22,657 nt of DNA, from positions 1-22,657 of the forward strand of contig CALBLG010000095.1 of NCBI GenBank assembly GCA_937895975.1, read 5' to 3'. A program made the translations under genes and the position numbers. The stretch comes from an uncultured Slackia sp. (GTDB lineage: Bacteria > Actinomycetota > Coriobacteriia > Coriobacteriales > Eggerthellaceae). This document shows positions 21,299 through 22,657 of this stretch, one piece after another; the first letter of the stretch is position 1, and every line of letters starts with the position of its first letter. The notes beneath the pieces are model-generated. The model ran no database searches, had not been told where the DNA came from, and saw only the letters and a list, made by a program, of their open reading frames with translations.

Positions 21299-22460
21299 GC
21301 TGTTCCAGCGAACGCACGAAACGCTCGAGGCGGCTCAACCCCTCTTCGAGGTTTTCCATGCTGCAGCAATACGACAGGCGAACGAACCCTTCCGCCGCGA
21401 AGCATGAACCGGGCACCAGCGCCACGCCCGCCTCGGCAATGAGCCGCGTGCAGAATTCCTCGGACGGCATGCCAAACTTTTCGATGGACGGGAACACGTA
21501 GAAGGCTCCATCGGGCTCTACCACATCAAGACCGATTTCGCGAAGACGGAGCAACACGAAATCGCGGCGCTTTTTGTAAACTTCGCGTGCTGGAGCCACA
21601 TTTTCCTTCAACGCCTGAATAGCGGCTCGCTGCACGAATGATGGCACCGAGGACACCATGTACTGGTGGATCTTCGCAACCTCGGCCATAACGGGGGCAT
21701 CGGCCGCCACCCAGCCCAAGCGCCAACCCGTCATCGCATAAGGCTTCGAGAAGCTGTCGCACACGATAATGCGGTCGCGCAGCTCGGTATACATGCTCGA
21801 GAAACCGCGATGAGACCCATCGTCGCCCGTGTACACGCCGCCATACACGAGACTCGTGTACACATCGTCGCACACAACGAACACGTCGCGCTTCTTGGCG
21901 AACTTCGCCACCGCCTCGAGGGAACGCGGGTTCAGCACACACCCCGTGGGGTTGTTTGGGGATGTGAGCACGATGGCCTTGGTGCGCGCGCTTACGTGTT
22001 GCTCGAGCAATTCGGTCGTAAGCTGGAAATTGGTCAGCCGAGTATCGATGGGAACGAATTTCGCCCTATTCGCAACGACAATCGACTCGTACAGTCCAAA
22101 TGCGGGCGTGGGTACCATGACTTCATCGCCAGGGTTCAACACTGCGGTAAGCGATGCGAACAGCGCCTCGGTTGCCCCGCACGTCACAACGATCTCGTCG
22201 GCATCATAAGAAAGGTTCCTCTTCGCCATATGGGCGGAAAGCGCCTTGCGCAACTCGGCCGTGCCATTGTTGGGCGGGTAGTGCGTTTCGTTCGCCGCGA
22301 GCGATTCCGCAACTTTTGCCTTCACCGACTCGGCCGTATTGCCGTCGGGCTCGCCAAGCGTGAGCAAAATGCAGCCAGGCGTCTGCTTCGCGAACGCCGT
22401 AATGCGGCGAATGCCCGACGGCTGCAGCTGCGCAAGGGCGGTATTCATAGTGAGTGCCAT
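21288..22460 (-). CDS. patA: PatA-like class I aminotransferase, probable N-acetyl-diaminopimelate aminotransferase
   Basis: The 390-residue PLP aminotransferase of fold type I has NNPTG (169-173), the PLP lysine in DSFSK (Lys239) and MTGWRLGW. The C-terminal half (KIHQYMVSS, GAFYVFPSIEKFGM, AGVALVPGSCF, VRLSYCCSMENLEEGL) closely resembles Bacillus PatA, the N-acetyl-LL-diaminopimelate aminotransferase. This would supply the step between DapH and the M20 deacetylase encoded in this window. It is unlinked to their operon, and an aspartate or aromatic aminotransferase role remains possible. The ATG at 22460 is preferred because GAAGGA precedes it; starts at 22502 and 22448 lack a site. A minus-strand TACAAT upstream may be its -10. 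Confidence 0.88.
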   Translation of the reverse strand: MALTMNTALAQLQPSGIRRITAFAKQTPGCILLTLGEPDGNTAESVKAKVAESLAANETHYPPNNGTAELRKALSAHMAKRNLSYDADEIVVTCGATEALFASLTAVLNPGDEVMVPTPAFGLYESIVVANRAKFVPIDTRLTNFQLTTELLEQHVSARTKAIVLTSPNNPTGCVLNPRSLEAVAKFAKKRDVFVVCDDVYTSLVYGGVYTGDDGSHRGFSSMYTELRDRIIVCDSFSKPYAMTGWRLGWVAADAPVMAEVAKIHQYMVSSVPSFVQRAAIQALKENVAPAREVYKKRRDFVLLRLREIGLDVVEPDGAFYVFPSIEKFGMPSEEFCTRLIAEAGVALVPGSCFAAEGFVRLSYCCSMENLEEGLSRLERFVRSLEQRSA

Positions 22461-22507
22461 AAGGGTCCTTCTATCGATGATTTCGGCCATATTGTACGGC
22501 ATACAGA

Positions 22508-22529
22508 AAGACCGCCTTACGGCGGTCTT
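22508..22529 (-). terminator. Hairpin after the citrate synthase gene
   Basis: AAGACCGCC (22508-22516) pairs with GGCGGTCTT (22521-22529) around a 4-base loop, four bases past the stop. On the minus strand TTCTGTATG follows, a weak T tract. It probably separates this gene from patA. Confidence 0.6.
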
Positions 22530-22533
22530 GGGA

Positions 22534-22657
22534 TTACTCGCGGTCGGCGATGTCGATATACTCGCGCGCGTGGCCCGTTTTCTTGAATGCGGGGCGCATA
22601 ATGCGCTTGCCGGAAACGATTTCTTCGAAGCGATGCGCGCTCCAGCCCGCCATGCGC
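22534..22657 (-). CDS. gltA: Citrate synthase, C-terminal end (partial)
   Basis: The minus strand is open from the window edge to TAA at 22536-22534, giving 40 residues that begin RMAGWSAHRFEEIVSGKRIM. This AGW-AHR-EE and IMRPAF pattern is the usual C-terminus of citrate/2-methylcitrate synthases, which condense oxaloacetate with acetyl- or propionyl-CoA. The catalytic residues lie in the missing part, so citrate and 2-methylcitrate synthase cannot be told apart. Its stop is followed by a hairpin. Confidence 0.72.
   Translation of the reverse strand, partial: RMAGWSAHRFEEIVSGKRIMRPAFKKTGHAREYIDIADRE

Overview
The window is moderately GC-rich bacterial chromosome with short intergenic gaps, strong Shine-Dalgarno sites and encoded tRNA CCA ends. 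Two Tat-exported, lipobox-bearing flavoprotein reductases of the fumarate-reductase-like family, one beside a LysR regulator, suggest an anaerobic, respiratory gut-type actinobacterium of the Coriobacteriia/Eggerthellaceae kind. That assignment is an inference from gene content.

Layout. 1-110: tail of a + strand gene and its terminator. 495-2663 (-): tadA, ispE, lemA. 3005-5583 (+): a 14-TM drug-efflux-type MFS permease fused to a CBS pair, tRNA-Ser(TGA), and a DUF1653 protein. 5830-7632 (-): first Tat flavoprotein reductase. 8062-12266 (-): lysine operon, made of a lysine riboswitch, lysA, dapA, dapB and dapH. 12323-13459 (+): divergent M20 deacetylase. 13576-13651 (-): tRNA-Arg(CCT). 13870-17187 (+): a very large MacB-type ABC ATPase/permease. 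17316-20059: second Tat reductase (-) with a divergent LysR gene (+), bracketed by two inversely oriented copies of a 31-bp palindrome. 20110-22657 (-): galE, a PatA-like aminotransferase, and the 3' end of a citrate synthase gene.

How the genes work together. DapA, DapB, DapH, the M20 deacetylase, the PatA-like aminotransferase and LysA would cover the acetyl-blocked diaminopimelate/lysine route except for aspartate kinase, aspartate-semialdehyde dehydrogenase and DapF. The operon is headed by a transcription-terminating lysine riboswitch. The two reductases look like exported, membrane-tethered terminal reductases with unknown substrates.

The most unusual content is between the genes. Three roughly 115-bp elements (5110-5225, 5678-5793, 7914-8027) each lie just downstream of a gene and share its orientation. 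They have a conserved apex and conserved ends, but arms that differ in sequence while staying self-complementary. A second family with the same logic sits as a tandem pair between dapA and dapB. Further palindromes lie upstream of lysA and around the reductase/LysR pair.
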